This document shows positions 44,205 to 53,231 of a DNA stretch of 64,000 nucleotides, one piece after another. Each line of letters begins with the position of its first letter. Within the stretch, counting starts at the first letter, position 1. The translations under genes and the position numbers were made by a program. The notes under the pieces were generated by a model that saw only the letters and a list, made by a program, of their open reading frames with translations, had not been told where the DNA came from and did not search any database. The stretch comes from Solirubrobacter ginsenosidimutans (GTDB taxonomy: Bacteria; Actinomycetota; Thermoleophilia; Solirubrobacterales; Solirubrobacteraceae), in the NCBI RefSeq assembly GCF_027587205.1, contig NZ_JAPDOD010000044.1, forward strand, positions 1-64,000. The letters are read 5' to 3'.

Positions 44205-45301
44205 CGGATGTAGTCCTTCGCGTCGACGCGCTTGATGTCGTAGGTCACGGTCACGTCCGGTCGCTGCCCGGCGGTCTGACCGACCATCTTCTGAATCACG
44301 CCGGTCTTCGCGTCCACGGTCAGCGTCTCCTGATAGTGGTCGGAGAAGTCCGTGTCGGTGATCTCCAGCGTGGCGCCGCGATCCGTGACGACGGCATTGA
44401 TCGTGCTCAGGAGCTTCATGACGCCGGCGCGCACGTCCTTGTTGCCGGCCCCGGCGATCAGCGAGTCCATGCTGGCCATCCAGATCCGGTTGTTGTCGAT
44501 CGTCAGCTGGCTGGCCGGAGCCGGAATCGGCCCCTTCGGCTGCTTGAGCTTGATGATCGCGGCCCGCTTCGCGAGGTTCGCCGGCGACGTCTCTGACTCG
44601 GCCGGCTTGTGGTTGCCCGGCCACGTCGCCGCGAGCATCCGCTCGCGGGCCGCATCGGGAGCGAGGCCGACCGCCGCGATCGCCGCGTCGCGCTCCTGCT
44701 TCGGCACGCCTTCGCCCAGGTCGTCGGCCTTACCCACGGCCTTCAACTGCGCCAGCGTCATGCCGTAGTAGTACCGGCCGTCGTCGATGTAGAGATCGGC
44801 CCCGGTGAAGTCCTTCGCCTCCGGGAAGTCATGGCTGCGCAGCACGAGCGTCGCGTCCCCGGTCGGCGCGGGCAGCTCCTGAATCTGCCGCGCGAGCTTG
44901 ACCAGCGGCGCCGCCTCGGCCACCGCCGGCGCCCCAATCCGCTTCGCAATCTGCTTCGCGGGCCCGTCACCCGAAGGCGAGGCTCCGGCGACCACCACGA
45001 TGGCGATCGCGACCACGGCGGCGGCTGTGACCAACAGCGCATAGGGCCGACGGCGTCCGCCACCGGCGCGTCTCTGCGGGGGCGCGACGGCCGGGGCGAG
45101 CAACATCCCCCCCGTCGGGCGAAGCCCGGTTGCTTGGCCCGGTCGTCGCGCCCCCGCTACCACGGGCTCTGTCCCTGCGCTGTTCACGCGCGAGGTCCCT
45201 GTGCTGTACGCCAGCAGTGCCGTCCGGGCGTACGCCGTCGTCTCTTCATCAGCCCCCGCCACCTCAGGACGCTGTTCAGCCAGCCACTCGAGCTCGTTCA
45301 T
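44201..45301 (-). CDS. CU044_5270-type membrane protein, partner of ECF sigma factor
   Basis: Protein of 366 residues: a ~85-residue cytoplasmic N-terminus, one membrane helix (about 88-108, YALLVTAAAVVAIAIVVVAGA), and a ~255-residue extracytoplasmic domain with alternating strands (YIDDGRYYYGMTLAQL; TLTVDAKTGVIQKMVGQ). This single-helix layout directly after an ECF sigma gene is typical of the actinobacterial CU044_5270 family and suggests an anti-sigma-like or surface-sensing role. Its ATG overlaps the sigma stop by 4 bases. No zinc-binding anti-sigma (HxxxCxxC) motif is visible in the N-terminus, so its mode of sigma control is uncertain. Confidence 0.8.
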   Translation of the reverse strand: MNELEWLAEQRPEVAGADEETTAYARTALLAYSTGTSRVNSAGTEPVVAGARRPGQATGLRPTGGMLLAPAVAPPQRRAGGGRRRPYALLVTAAAVVAIAIVVVAGASPSGDGPAKQIAKRIGAPAVAEAAPLVKLARQIQELPAPTGDATLVLRSHDFPEAKDFTGADLYIDDGRYYYGMTLAQLKAVGKADDLGEGVPKQERDAAIAAVGLAPDAARERMLAATWPGNHKPAESETSPANLAKRAAIIKLKQPKGPIPAPASQLTIDNNRIWMASMDSLIAGAGNKDVRAGVMKLLSTINAVVTDRGATLEITDTDFSDHYQETLTVDAKTGVIQKMVGQTAGQRPDVTVTYDIKRVDAKDYIR

Positions 45302-45846
45302 TCGTAAGTCCTGTCCAGGTGGGCGCGCAGCTGCGTGCGCGCGCGGTGGATGCGGGAGCGGACCGTGCCCACCGGAATGCCGGTGGCGCGGGCGATCTCG
45401 CCATAAGTCAGATCGGCCCAGACGTGCAGCAGCAGGGCGTCGCGGTCGATCGCGGCCACCTTGCTCAGCGCCGCCGCGAGCGACGGGCCGAGCGCCCGCG
45501 CCTCGACGCGGCCCAGCGCGTCCTCGGTGAAGTCGACATCACGCGAGATCGGCGGCTCACCCCGCCGCGCCGCGCTGCGGAAGAAGTGCCGCAGCACGTT
45601 GGTGGCGATGCCGTAGAGCCACGGCCGCGCGTCGTCGTAGCGCGGGTCAAAGCGCGCGCGTTCGTCGAACGCGACGCGGAAGGTCTCGGCGGCGAGATCC
45701 TCCCCCGCCGGGCCCGCGCGGCTCACGCACCAGCGGTGGATCGCCTGCCAGTGGCGATCGAACACGGCCGCGAACGCCGCCGCGTCGGTCAGCGAGGCCG
45801 CGATCAGCGACCCGTCGGAGCTGAGTTGTTGGTCAAGCACTGGCAC
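45298..45846 (-). CDS. ECF-type RNA polymerase sigma factor
   Basis: Protein of 182 residues. Region 2 (AFAAVFDRHWQAIHRWCVSRAG...DLAAETFRVAFDERARFDPRYDDARPWLYGIATNVLRHFFR, about 20-90) and region 4 with the HTH LTYGEIARATGIPVGTVRSRIHRARTQLR (about 143-172) are intact and joined by a short linker, as in group 4 sigma factors. It should direct RNA polymerase to a small regulon in response to its membrane partner encoded next. Start GTG at 45846. The gene follows the BTAD-propeller regulator by 37 bases on the same strand, so the three may form one signalling operon. Confidence 0.92.
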   Translation of the reverse strand: MPVLDQQLSSDGSLIAASLTDAAAFAAVFDRHWQAIHRWCVSRAGPAGEDLAAETFRVAFDERARFDPRYDDARPWLYGIATNVLRHFFRSAARRGEPPISRDVDFTEDALGRVEARALGPSLAAALSKVAAIDRDALLLHVWADLTYGEIARATGIPVGTVRSRIHRARTQLRAHLDRTYE

Positions 45847-45883
45847 TCATTGCCAGCAAGACCAGTATCAGTTCACGGGCGGC

Positions 45884-48800
45884 CTAGCGCACCCACAACT
45901 GGTCGAGCAGCGTGAACAAGGACTGATGGCTCTGGACGTTTCCGACGCGGCGCGACACATAGACGACCGACCGATGGTTCGTCAGAGGCACGGCCGGCGC
46001 CAGATCGACCAGGCGCCGGTCGGCCGCTGCCAGCGCGCTCACCGGGTCAGGGTCGCGGCCGTCGAGTGCCGCGCCGACGCTGCGAGCGAGTGGGCCGTCG
46101 CAGAACCGCGACACGTTCTCGCGCAGCCGCTCGGCCGGCGTGGCGCAGGTGAAATGGGGCGCGATGAAGTTCGCCGCGCTCACGTAGTCGCCCGACCAGC
46201 CCATGAACCCCATCTGCGCGCCGTCGTCGTAGACCGAGCCGAAGTACTCGAGGAGCGTGAGCACGTGCAGCGAGGCGCGGAACCCGAGCGCGTTCAGCAG
46301 CCCCGCGAAGTAGCGCCCGACGTCGCGCCGGAACTCCGGCACGACGACGGTGACCCGTGACCCCGCGCGCCCCGACCCCGCGATGAGCCCGCGTGCGCGG
46401 CGCAGGTCCGGTGCGCCCCACGGCGCCCGCGTATAGGGGCAATAGGGCTCGTACCCAGGTGCGACGGCAGGCACGAACTGGCACGTCGGCGCGGCCACGG
46501 CCGCGCCACCCGTGAGCCTGACGATCCGGGCGCGGTCGATCGCAAAGCTCAGCGCGCGCCGGACGTCGAGCGCGTCGAACGGCGGCCGCGAGACGTTGAG
46601 GAACATCCACTCCGTGACCGCGTTGAGCACGCTGTGCACGCGCGCGGGCGAGCCGGCCGTGAGCGCCTTCAGCCGCGCGGACGAGACGAAGCTGCTGAAC
46701 GGCTCGGCGAGGACCACGAGATCGGCGTCGCCGCGGTCGACCGTGGCGATCTGCGCTTCGACACCGGCCGGCGGCGTGAACGCGACCTCGATGCGCTCCG
46801 CGAAGCCGGCCGGGCGAGCGCGCGCGCCGAAGTAGGGATTGCGGACGAGCAGCCCGCCAGTCTCGAGATCCCAGCGCGCGACGCGGTAGGGACCGGTCCC
46901 GGGCGGCACCCCGCTCGCTCCGGCGGGCACGACGTAGGCGAACGCGGTCGTGAGCTTGTGCGGGAATTCCGCGTCGGGACGCGTGAGGTGGATCGTCACC
47001 GTCCGCGCTCGCGGGTCGGACTCGATCCCCGCGGACAGGTCGCAGCGCCGCGCGCAGCCGCCGGCGCCGACGATCCCGTCGAAGTAGGGCGGATGGTTGG
47101 CCCGGGTGGCGACGAGCATCCGCTCCATCGACGCCCGGAAGTCACCGGCCCGGACCGGAGTGCCGTCCGAGTAGCGCAATCCGCGCCGGAGTGTGAAGAC
47201 GTAGGTCCTACCGCCCCGAGTCGGCCGCGGGACGCTCGTGGCCAGCGCGCCGACGAGCGTGGCTCCGCTCGCCCCGCCGACGCGCCGGTAGCCGACGAGG
47301 CCGTCGTAGGCGAGCGAGCTCAGATTCCAGGTCTGCCAGCTCCACCCCTCCGGGTGCAGCCAGTCGATCGGGACCCGGATCGGCTTCGCGGTCGGCATCC
47401 GCACCCGCAACGTGCCGCCGCGATGCGTCGCCTGTGGTGCGACGCCCGCCGCCCAGACAGCGCCGCGGGCGGCCGCGATCGCCGCCGGGCAGCTTCCCAC
47501 CGCGACGCGCCCGGCGACGCGCACCGTCACCGGGTCCACGCGCACGACCGTGCGGTCCTCGCCGCCCGCGACCCACACCGCACCCTCGCCCGCCGCGACC
47601 GCTGTGGGATCGCGCCCCACGCTCACGACGCCGGTGACCGCGTTGCGGGCCGGATCGATCCGCGAGAGCGTCCCGTCGTGGCGGTTGACGACCCATACCG
47701 CACCCTCGCCGACCGCGATCGCACTCGGTCCCTGGCCGACGCCGACCGTGCTGACGACCTTCCCGGAGCGGGCGTCGATCCGCGCGACGGTCCCGGTCTC
47801 CTCGCTCGCGACCCAGACCGCGCCCGCACCCGCGGCGATCGCCGTCGCGCTGGAGCCGAGCCGGACCACTTGCGTGGTGAGCTCGCGCCCGATCACGATC
47901 CGGCGGACCGCCTGGTCGACGCCGGAGGCGACCCAGAGCGCGCCGCCCGCGACAGCGACCGAGCGCGGGGCGTTGCCCGCGGCGTAGCGGGCGACGACGG
48001 CGTTGTCCTCGGGGTCGATCTGGATGACCCGGCGCCCGCTGCCGTCGGCCACCCAGACCGAGCCGAGCCCGTAGGCCAGCGCCGACGGCGCGCCGCCGAC
48101 GGTGATCGCGCCGACCTGCTCGTCGTCGATGCGCGAGACCGTGCCGTCGAGCGCGTTCGCCACCCACACCGACCCGCCGCCGGCGATCGCGGCCGAGGCG
48201 CCGTGGCCGATCCGCAGCTGACGCGCGATGCGCTCGCCGTCGATCAGGCCCGCGTGGTCTTCGTCGATGCGTTCGAGGCCGCCGGGGCGAGCGACCGCGA
48301 ACACGCCCAGCGCGACGAGCGGCGCCGCGGCGATCAGCGCCCAGCGACGCCGGCGCCGCCGCCGGGGCGCGACCGCCGGGCGCGGGAGGTCAAGCGAAGG
48401 GTCCTGGGCCAGGACAGCACGCTGCAGCTCCCGCAGCTCCGCGCCGGGCTCGACGCCGATGCGCTCGACCAGCAGCGCGCGCGCCTGCTGGTAGGCCGCG
48501 AGCGCCTCGGCCTGGCGCCCGGACCGGTAGAGCGCGAGAATCCGCTGCGCGTGGAAGCGCTCGCGCAGCGGCTCGGCGTCCAGCAGCCCGGCCAGCTCGG
48601 CCAGGATCTCGCGATGCCGGCCCGCGTCGAGGTCCGCGTCGACGGCCGCCTCCGCGACGCGCCAGTGCAGCTCGTCCAGCTGGCGGATCTCGGACGCGGC
48701 GAACGGCTCGTCGGCGACGTCCGCGAGCGGTGCCCCGCGCCACAGGCCGAGCGCGTCGCGCGGGCGCCCGTCGGAGAGCAGGCGCTCGGCGCGCTCGCGG

Positions 48801-49075
48801 TCCAGCTCGCCGTCGAGCGTCAGCTCATACCCGCGCCCGCGGGTCGCGATGTCGGCGCCGAGGCGCCGCAGTTGCGAGACGTAGTGCTGGACCATCTTCG
48901 GCGCGCTCGACGGCAGCGCCTCTCCCCACAGGCCCTCGGCCAGCCGGTCCGTGGAGACCGTTCGCCCCGCCTCCAGCGCGAGCATTGCCAGCAGCGCCCG
49001 CTGCTTGCGGGCCCCGAGCGCGAGTGGCCGGCCGTCGAGGCGAGCCTCGACCGGCCCGAGCAGGAATACGTCCAT
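45884..49075 (-). CDS. Transmembrane BTAD regulator fused to beta-propeller and oligopeptide-binding domain
   Basis: Protein of 1063 residues with four parts. Residues 1-90: OmpR/SARP-type winged helix (FLLGPVEARLDGRPLALG, KQRALLAMLALEAGR). 93-235: bacterial transcriptional activation domain. 236-263: a run of Arg then one membrane helix. About 285-550: seven repeats with W-V-A at 40-residue steps (W304, 341, 381, 421, 461, 501, 541), a seven-bladed propeller. 551-1063: an SBP_bac_5-like oligopeptide-binding domain (GGTLRVRM, LRRGLRYSDGTPV, VRRALSFAIDRARI). This topology suggests an outside sensor wired directly to DNA binding, like CadC/ToxR. ATG at 49075 starts the conserved domain (a TTG/GTG-type start 13 codons upstream is possible). 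ECF sigma gene follows. Confidence 0.88.
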   Translation of the reverse strand: MDVFLLGPVEARLDGRPLALGARKQRALLAMLALEAGRTVSTDRLAEGLWGEALPSSAPKMVQHYVSQLRRLGADIATRGRGYELTLDGELDRERAERLLSDGRPRDALGLWRGAPLADVADEPFAASEIRQLDELHWRVAEAAVDADLDAGRHREILAELAGLLDAEPLRERFHAQRILALYRSGRQAEALAAYQQARALLVERIGVEPGAELRELQRAVLAQDPSLDLPRPAVAPRRRRRRRWALIAAAPLVALGVFAVARPGGLERIDEDHAGLIDGERIARQLRIGHGASAAIAGGGSVWVANALDGTVSRIDDEQVGAITVGGAPSALAYGLGSVWVADGSGRRVIQIDPEDNAVVARYAAGNAPRSVAVAGGALWVASGVDQAVRRIVIGRELTTQVVRLGSSATAIAAGAGAVWVASEETGTVARIDARSGKVVSTVGVGQGPSAIAVGEGAVWVVNRHDGTLSRIDPARNAVTGVVSVGRDPTAVAAGEGAVWVAGGEDRTVVRVDPVTVRVAGRVAVGSCPAAIAAARGAVWAAGVAPQATHRGGTLRVRMPTAKPIRVPIDWLHPEGWSWQTWNLSSLAYDGLVGYRRVGGASGATLVGALATSVPRPTRGGRTYVFTLRRGLRYSDGTPVRAGDFRASMERMLVATRANHPPYFDGIVGAGGCARRCDLSAGIESDPRARTVTIHLTRPDAEFPHKLTTAFAYVVPAGASGVPPGTGPYRVARWDLETGGLLVRNPYFGARARPAGFAERIEVAFTPPAGVEAQIATVDRGDADLVVLAEPFSSFVSSARLKALTAGSPARVHSVLNAVTEWMFLNVSRPPFDALDVRRALSFAIDRARIVRLTGGAAVAAPTCQFVPAVAPGYEPYCPYTRAPWGAPDLRRARGLIAGSGRAGSRVTVVVPEFRRDVGRYFAGLLNALGFRASLHVLTLLEYFGSVYDDGAQMGFMGWSGDYVSAANFIAPHFTCATPAERLRENVSRFCDGPLARSVGAALDGRDPDPVSALAAADRRLVDLAPAVPLTNHRSVVYVSRRVGNVQSHQSLFTLLDQLWVR

Positions 49076-49179
49076 CGAGCGTCCGAGCGCGAGCCTACAG
49101 CGCGCCTCGACCACGGCTCTACCGGCGCTAGACCACGTATGAGGAGGCTGGGAGCAACCGAACCACGAGGAGGTTCCCC

Positions 49180-49761
49180 ATGCGTCGTCTCCCGCTCATC
49201 CTGGCCGCCGCGGTCGCGCTCGCCACCGCAGCGCCCGCCCGCGCGCACGCGCTCGACATCGGCCCCGCTCCAGCCGCCGGCGAGCTCGCCGGCGATGGCT
49301 GGCAGCGCGCGTTCGACGGGCGCAACGCGCCCTACGACGGGAAATGCGCCCCGCTGGCGCCCGGCCTCTATCAGCCCTACTCCACCACGGGCGAGCCGAT
49401 CGCGTGCGACCTGCCGGCGGGAGCGCGCCTGTTCATCCAGTTCGGCGCGTACTGCGCCAGCTGGGAAGGTGTCCGCGCGCCGTGGGAGCAGCGCCGCTGC
49501 GCGGTCGAGTCCGACGCGCCGATCGAAGGCCTGCGGCTCTCGGCCCGCGGGCGGTCGGTCGAGATCGACCGGCATCGGTTCGAGTTCGTCACCCGCTGGC
49601 GCTGGGTCTGGGTGCCCGAGGGCGAGCACCATGGCCTGCAAACCTTCACCGCCCACGGCCACGCCGCGATCATCGACGGCCTGCGCGACGGCGACGTCGT
49701 CACGCTCGACATCGGCTTCCCGGATGGGCCTTTCACGTTCACGGTCAACGTGCACCGCTGA
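49180..49761 (+). CDS. Secreted protein of unknown function
   Basis: Protein of 193 residues with a clear signal peptide (1-22, cleavage after ARA). The mature part is rich in aromatic beta-strand motifs (RFEFVTRWRWVWVPEGEHHGLQTF) and has four cysteines (C57, C75, about C93 and C106) that could form two disulfides. Residues HHG and HGH could bind a metal, but this is speculative. GAGGAGG lies 6 bases before the ATG, a strong ribosome site. It is divergent from the BTAD-propeller regulator, which could control it. No family recognised. Confidence 0.75.
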   Translation: MRRLPLILAAAVALATAAPARAHALDIGPAPAAGELAGDGWQRAFDGRNAPYDGKCAPLAPGLYQPYSTTGEPIACDLPAGARLFIQFGAYCASWEGVRAPWEQRRCAVESDAPIEGLRLSARGRSVEIDRHRFEFVTRWRWVWVPEGEHHGLQTFTAHGHAAIIDGLRDGDVVTLDIGFPDGPFTFTVNVHR

Positions 49762-49786
49762 GTTCGCGCGGCTCCGGCAACTACAC

Positions 49787-50296
49787 CTAGAGAATCAGGC
49801 AGGAAGTCGTCGCGTGAGCGAACAACTTGCCGCTCTCCTCGGCGTATAGACGACCCTCGGCGGTCGCCAGCCTGCGCCCCACATGCACGACGTGGCTGTC
49901 GGCCAGCACCCGCCCCGAGTCCGCGCTCATCGCCCGCACGTAGCGGACCTGCAGGTCCGACGTCGTGTACTGCTGCCCGGCCGCCAGCGTCGTGTGCACG
50001 GCGCAGCCGAGCGAGGAATCCAGGAGCGTCGCGGCGACGCCGCCGTGGACGGACCCGATCGGGTTGTACATCCACTCGGCGGGCGTGAAGGCGAAGATCA
50101 CGCGGCCCTCCTCGACGAGCGAGATCTCGAAGTCGAGCAGCTGGGCGATCGGCGGCGGCGGGAGCTCACCCGCGGCGATCTTGCGGATCGCCTCCAGGCC
50201 CGGCAGCGACGCCGCGGCCATGGCGGTCGCGAGCGGGTCCGACCACGTGAAGGTCCGGACCCGCTCGCTCTCCGTCAAAGAACTGGGTTGCGTCAC
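49787..50296 (-). CDS. PaaI-type hotdog thioesterase
   Basis: Protein of 169 residues. The hotdog-fold signature NPIGSVHGGVAATLLDSSLG (about 85-104, HGG followed by an acidic residue in the long helix) identifies an acyl-CoA thioesterase of the PaaI/4-hydroxybenzoyl-CoA class. It has an N-terminal ~50-residue helical extension common in this subgroup (DPLATAMAAASLPGLEAIRKIAAG). It probably hydrolyses an aromatic or medium-chain acyl-CoA in the cytoplasm. It follows the phosphatase gene by 22 bases on the same strand and converges with the secreted-protein gene. Confidence 0.88.
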   Translation of the reverse strand: MTQPSSLTESERVRTFTWSDPLATAMAAASLPGLEAIRKIAAGELPPPPIAQLLDFEISLVEEGRVIFAFTPAEWMYNPIGSVHGGVAATLLDSSLGCAVHTTLAAGQQYTTSDLQVRYVRAMSADSGRVLADSHVVHVGRRLATAEGRLYAEESGKLFAHATTSCLIL

Positions 50297-50318
50297 GCAA
50301 CCCAGCCTATAGCATCGC

Positions 50319-52106
50319 TTACGGCGCCGTCGTCGACAGCGACAGCGTCAACGACTTGGCGTACGCGCCGGTGCGCAGCGGCTCGGCGCCGCCGATCGAC
50401 TGCTTGAACCGGATCGTCTGCGGGTCCTTGGACACCGGCCCGCTGTAGCTGTGCAGCGCCAACGGCGCGCCGCCGACCGGCGCGAACGCCCCGCTGACGG
50501 CCGCCTGGAGCGGCTGGGCGAGCGCGAACGTGCCGTTGACCAGCTTGCCCGGAGCGGTCGTGGCCGGGTCGACGATCGAGAGCGTGGCGTCGCCCGCCGT
50601 GCTCGTGATCGTCGCGCCGACGCCCGCCTCGTAGTCCTTCGCGACGCCCGGCGTGAACGCGCCCAGGGTCGGGGCGGCGCCCAGCTCGAGCGAGAGCGTG
50701 CCCGGCACCGTCGCGCCCACGCTCTGCGGCTTCACGTTGGCGAGGTCGTCGGTGACGATCTTGCCCTTGCCGGTCGGCTTGTCGATCGTGAATTGATCGT
50801 GCAGGCGGCCCGTGGCCGTCTTGGCCTTGTACGTCATGCGGTCACCCTCGACGCTGATGACCTGATAGAGCTGCGTGTTGGTGAGGATGCGCTTGACCTG
50901 GGCGCCGTTCTCGACCCAGTTGGAGTCGTCCGCGCCGTACATCTTCGGGCCGGAGACCGAGACGACGTACATGGTGCCGTTGCCGCCCTCGGTCGTCGTG
51001 CCCTGGATGACGTTGCCGCGGCCGTAGGAGTGGTCGTGGCCCTGGAGCACGAGGTCGACGCCGTACTTCTCGAGGATCGGCAGCCAGCGGTTGCGCTGCT
51101 CCGGGTTGTTGCGCGCCGGCTCGTTGGAGAACATCGGGTGGTGGAACGTCACGACGCTCCACTTGTTCGGGTTGTTCTTGAGCAGGTCCTCGAGCCACGC
51201 CGTCTGGACGTCGAGGAACTGCGTGCGGAGGTTCGACGCGACCGCCGCGGTGTTCGAGTTCATCGAGATGAACCGGACGCCCTGGAAGTCCGTGTAGAAC
51301 GCCGTGCCCTTGAGCGCGTCGTAGACCGGACCCGTACCCTGCGGGCCGTTCTGCGGCCACGCGAAGTTCGTGTTCCACTGCGGCGCGACGGCGGAGCCGC
51401 TGTACTCGTGGTTGCCGGTGGTCGCGAAGGACGGCACCATGCCGTTGACCCACTCGCCCGCGTTGAACCACTCGCCCCACTGCGAGTCCGACGTGGAGCT
51501 GTCGATCAGGTCGCCGGCGTGCAGGAAGAGCTTCGTGTCCGGCGCCTCCTTGAAGGCCTGGCGCACGACGCGCGACCAGTGCTCCTGGATGTCGTTCTGC
51601 GCGTCGCCGTAGTAGACGAACGAGAACGGCTCCGCAGCGGCGGACGCCGTCTGGAACTCGTACCACTCGCTCCAGTTGGTGCCGTCGCCGAGGCGGTAGA
51701 GGTACTTCGTCTTCGCCGCCAGCCCCGTGAACCGGACCGTGTGGTAGACGGAGTCGTAGCCCAGATTGGTGGTCTGGGTGAGGTTGCGCGTCGCGAGCAC
51801 GGTGCTCGCGCCGGTCTTGAACGACGGGCCCTCGCCCGACAGCGCGAGCTGCGCCTGAGCCGTCTTGACCGTCGCATCGGTACGCCACGTGACCGACTGG
51901 GAGTTCGACGGGTCGCCCTCCCACGTCAGCACGACGCGGTCGGCCAGCGTGGACGGACGGTGCTTGTCCGCCTGCGGGTACGCCGGGGTCGGCTCGTTCT
52001 GGCTCTGCGCGACGTTCCACGCTCCGGCGAACATCGCCGTCGTGAGGGCGCCGACGAGCATCGCACGGTGCGCCACGGGAGCGTGGCGCCACCTTGCTGC
52101 GTTCAA
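50319..52106 (-). CDS. Secreted purple-acid-phosphatase-like metallophosphoesterase
   Basis: Protein of 595 residues. An N-terminal signal/anchor helix (about 12-33), a fibronectin-like N-domain (LADRVVLTWEGDPSNSQSVTWRT) typical of purple acid phosphatases, then the metallophosphoesterase core: YYGDAQND, HAGDLI, TTGNHEYSG (GNHE), VTFHHPMFS and QGHDHSYGR, which supply the two-metal site. It should hydrolyse phosphate esters outside the cell. The last ~130 residues form a separate module shared with the rhamnosidase at 28689-32258 (TPGVAKDY, TSTAGDA, TAPG-LVNG-FAL). Start TTG at 52106, preceded by AAGGAG at 8 bases. Confidence 0.92.
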   Translation of the reverse strand: MNAARWRHAPVAHRAMLVGALTTAMFAGAWNVAQSQNEPTPAYPQADKHRPSTLADRVVLTWEGDPSNSQSVTWRTDATVKTAQAQLALSGEGPSFKTGASTVLATRNLTQTTNLGYDSVYHTVRFTGLAAKTKYLYRLGDGTNWSEWYEFQTASAAAEPFSFVYYGDAQNDIQEHWSRVVRQAFKEAPDTKLFLHAGDLIDSSTSDSQWGEWFNAGEWVNGMVPSFATTGNHEYSGSAVAPQWNTNFAWPQNGPQGTGPVYDALKGTAFYTDFQGVRFISMNSNTAAVASNLRTQFLDVQTAWLEDLLKNNPNKWSVVTFHHPMFSNEPARNNPEQRNRWLPILEKYGVDLVLQGHDHSYGRGNVIQGTTTEGGNGTMYVVSVSGPKMYGADDSNWVENGAQVKRILTNTQLYQVISVEGDRMTYKAKTATGRLHDQFTIDKPTGKGKIVTDDLANVKPQSVGATVPGTLSLELGAAPTLGAFTPGVAKDYEAGVGATITSTAGDATLSIVDPATTAPGKLVNGTFALAQPLQAAVSGAFAPVGGAPLALHSYSGPVSKDPQTIRFKQSIGGAEPLRTGAYAKSLTLSLSTTAP

Positions 52107-52173
52107 CGTATTGACTCCTTGAATGAGAGTTAGATGACCGGCGCGGAGTATTTGATGAGAGTGGCGTGAGCCC

Positions 52174-52208
52174 GTTACGAGGTCGTGACGTCACAACTCG
52201 GTAACGAG
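52174..52208. promoter_or_regulatory. Nested palindromes between phosphatase and HupE/UreJ genes
   Basis: A perfect GTGACGTCAC (52185-52194) is centred between GTTACGAG (52174-52181) and CTCGGTAAC (52197-52205); CTCGGTAACGAG (52197-52208) is itself palindromic. They lie in the 135-base divergent gap, upstream of the rightward gene. Probably operator sites; the regulator is unknown. Confidence 0.42.
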
Positions 52209-52241
52209 CACCCGGCCGCTCGCTGGTTCAGTGAGCGCGCC

Positions 52242-53225
52242 ATGAGAAGACTGGTCGCGCTGCTCGCGCTCCTCATCCCCCTCGTCGCGAGCGCGGCGAC
52301 CGCCCACGCCCACGTCACCAAGCCCGGCTTCTCCGAGGTCCGCCAGCACGGCACGCACGTCAATTACGTGCTGGGGCTGGAGACCGAGCCGCTCGTCGCC
52401 GTCGCCGGCGAGTCCAAGGCGGCGATGGAGTCCTACCTGACCGGCGCGGTCCGGCTGACGGTCGACGGCGAGTCCTGCCGCACGAAGATGCGCAGCGCCG
52501 AGCCGCTCCCGCACCGCGAGACGCCGTACACGCGGATCTGGCTGGACATGGAGTGCCCGCAGGCCCAGGGCGCGTTCCGCGTCGACTACGACCTGCCGAT
52601 GGAGAACGTCGTCGACTACGAGCTCGGCGGCGCCAAGGGGACATACCTCTTCGATCCCGACCACACGTCGATGACGGCGGACAGCCCGGGCTTCCCGCGC
52701 TTCGTGCACCTCGGCGTCGAGCACATCCTGCTCGGCTGGGACCACGTGCTCTTCCTCGTGATCCTGCTGCTGGGCGCATCGAGCCTGAAGAGCGTGATCA
52801 AGCTCGCTTCGGCGTTCACCGTCGCGCACAGCGTCACGCTCGCACTGGCCGTGCTCGGCGTCGTCGAGGTCCCGAGCGCGATCGTCGAGCCCCTGATCGC
52901 CGCCTCGATCGTCTATGTGGCGGTGGAGAACGTGCTCGGCGGGGAATCGCGGACCAGGCTCGCGGTCGTCTTCCTCTTCGGCCTGCTGCACGGGCTCGGC
53001 TTCGCGGGCGCGGTGACGTTCGCCGACGGGACGCCGCTCCTCGGCGCGCTGATCGGCTTCAACCTCGGCATCGAGGCGGGCCAGGCGCTGATCATCGCCG
53101 CCGTCTTCCCGCTGCTGCTCGCCGTCCGGAAGTTCAAGTGGTCCGGCTTCGCCCACGCCGCGGCCGGCTCAGCGGCCGCGGCTATGGGCTTGTTCTGGCT
53201 ATCGCAGCGGGTGCTCGGCGGCTGA
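52242..53225 (+). CDS. HupE/UreJ family membrane protein
   Basis: Protein of 327 residues. Signal peptide or first helix 1-22, then a ~130-residue extracytoplasmic beta domain, then six or seven membrane helices from about 160. The HupE/UreJ_2 core starts at HLGVEHILLGWDHVLFLVILLL, where conserved histidines and the aspartate could bind metal, and continues with AFTVAHSVTLALA and FGLLHGLGFAG. Family members are suggested nickel/cobalt or other transition-metal permeases, but direct proof is sparse. The frame also opens at a GTG at 52185; the ATG at 52242 gives a regular signal peptide. Divergent from the secreted phosphatase. Confidence 0.83.
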   Translation: MRRLVALLALLIPLVASAATAHAHVTKPGFSEVRQHGTHVNYVLGLETEPLVAVAGESKAAMESYLTGAVRLTVDGESCRTKMRSAEPLPHRETPYTRIWLDMECPQAQGAFRVDYDLPMENVVDYELGGAKGTYLFDPDHTSMTADSPGFPRFVHLGVEHILLGWDHVLFLVILLLGASSLKSVIKLASAFTVAHSVTLALAVLGVVEVPSAIVEPLIAASIVYVAVENVLGGESRTRLAVVFLFGLLHGLGFAGAVTFADGTPLLGALIGFNLGIEAGQALIIAAVFPLLLAVRKFKWSGFAHAAAGSAAAAMGLFWLSQRVLGG

Positions 53226-53231
53226 GCCGCT

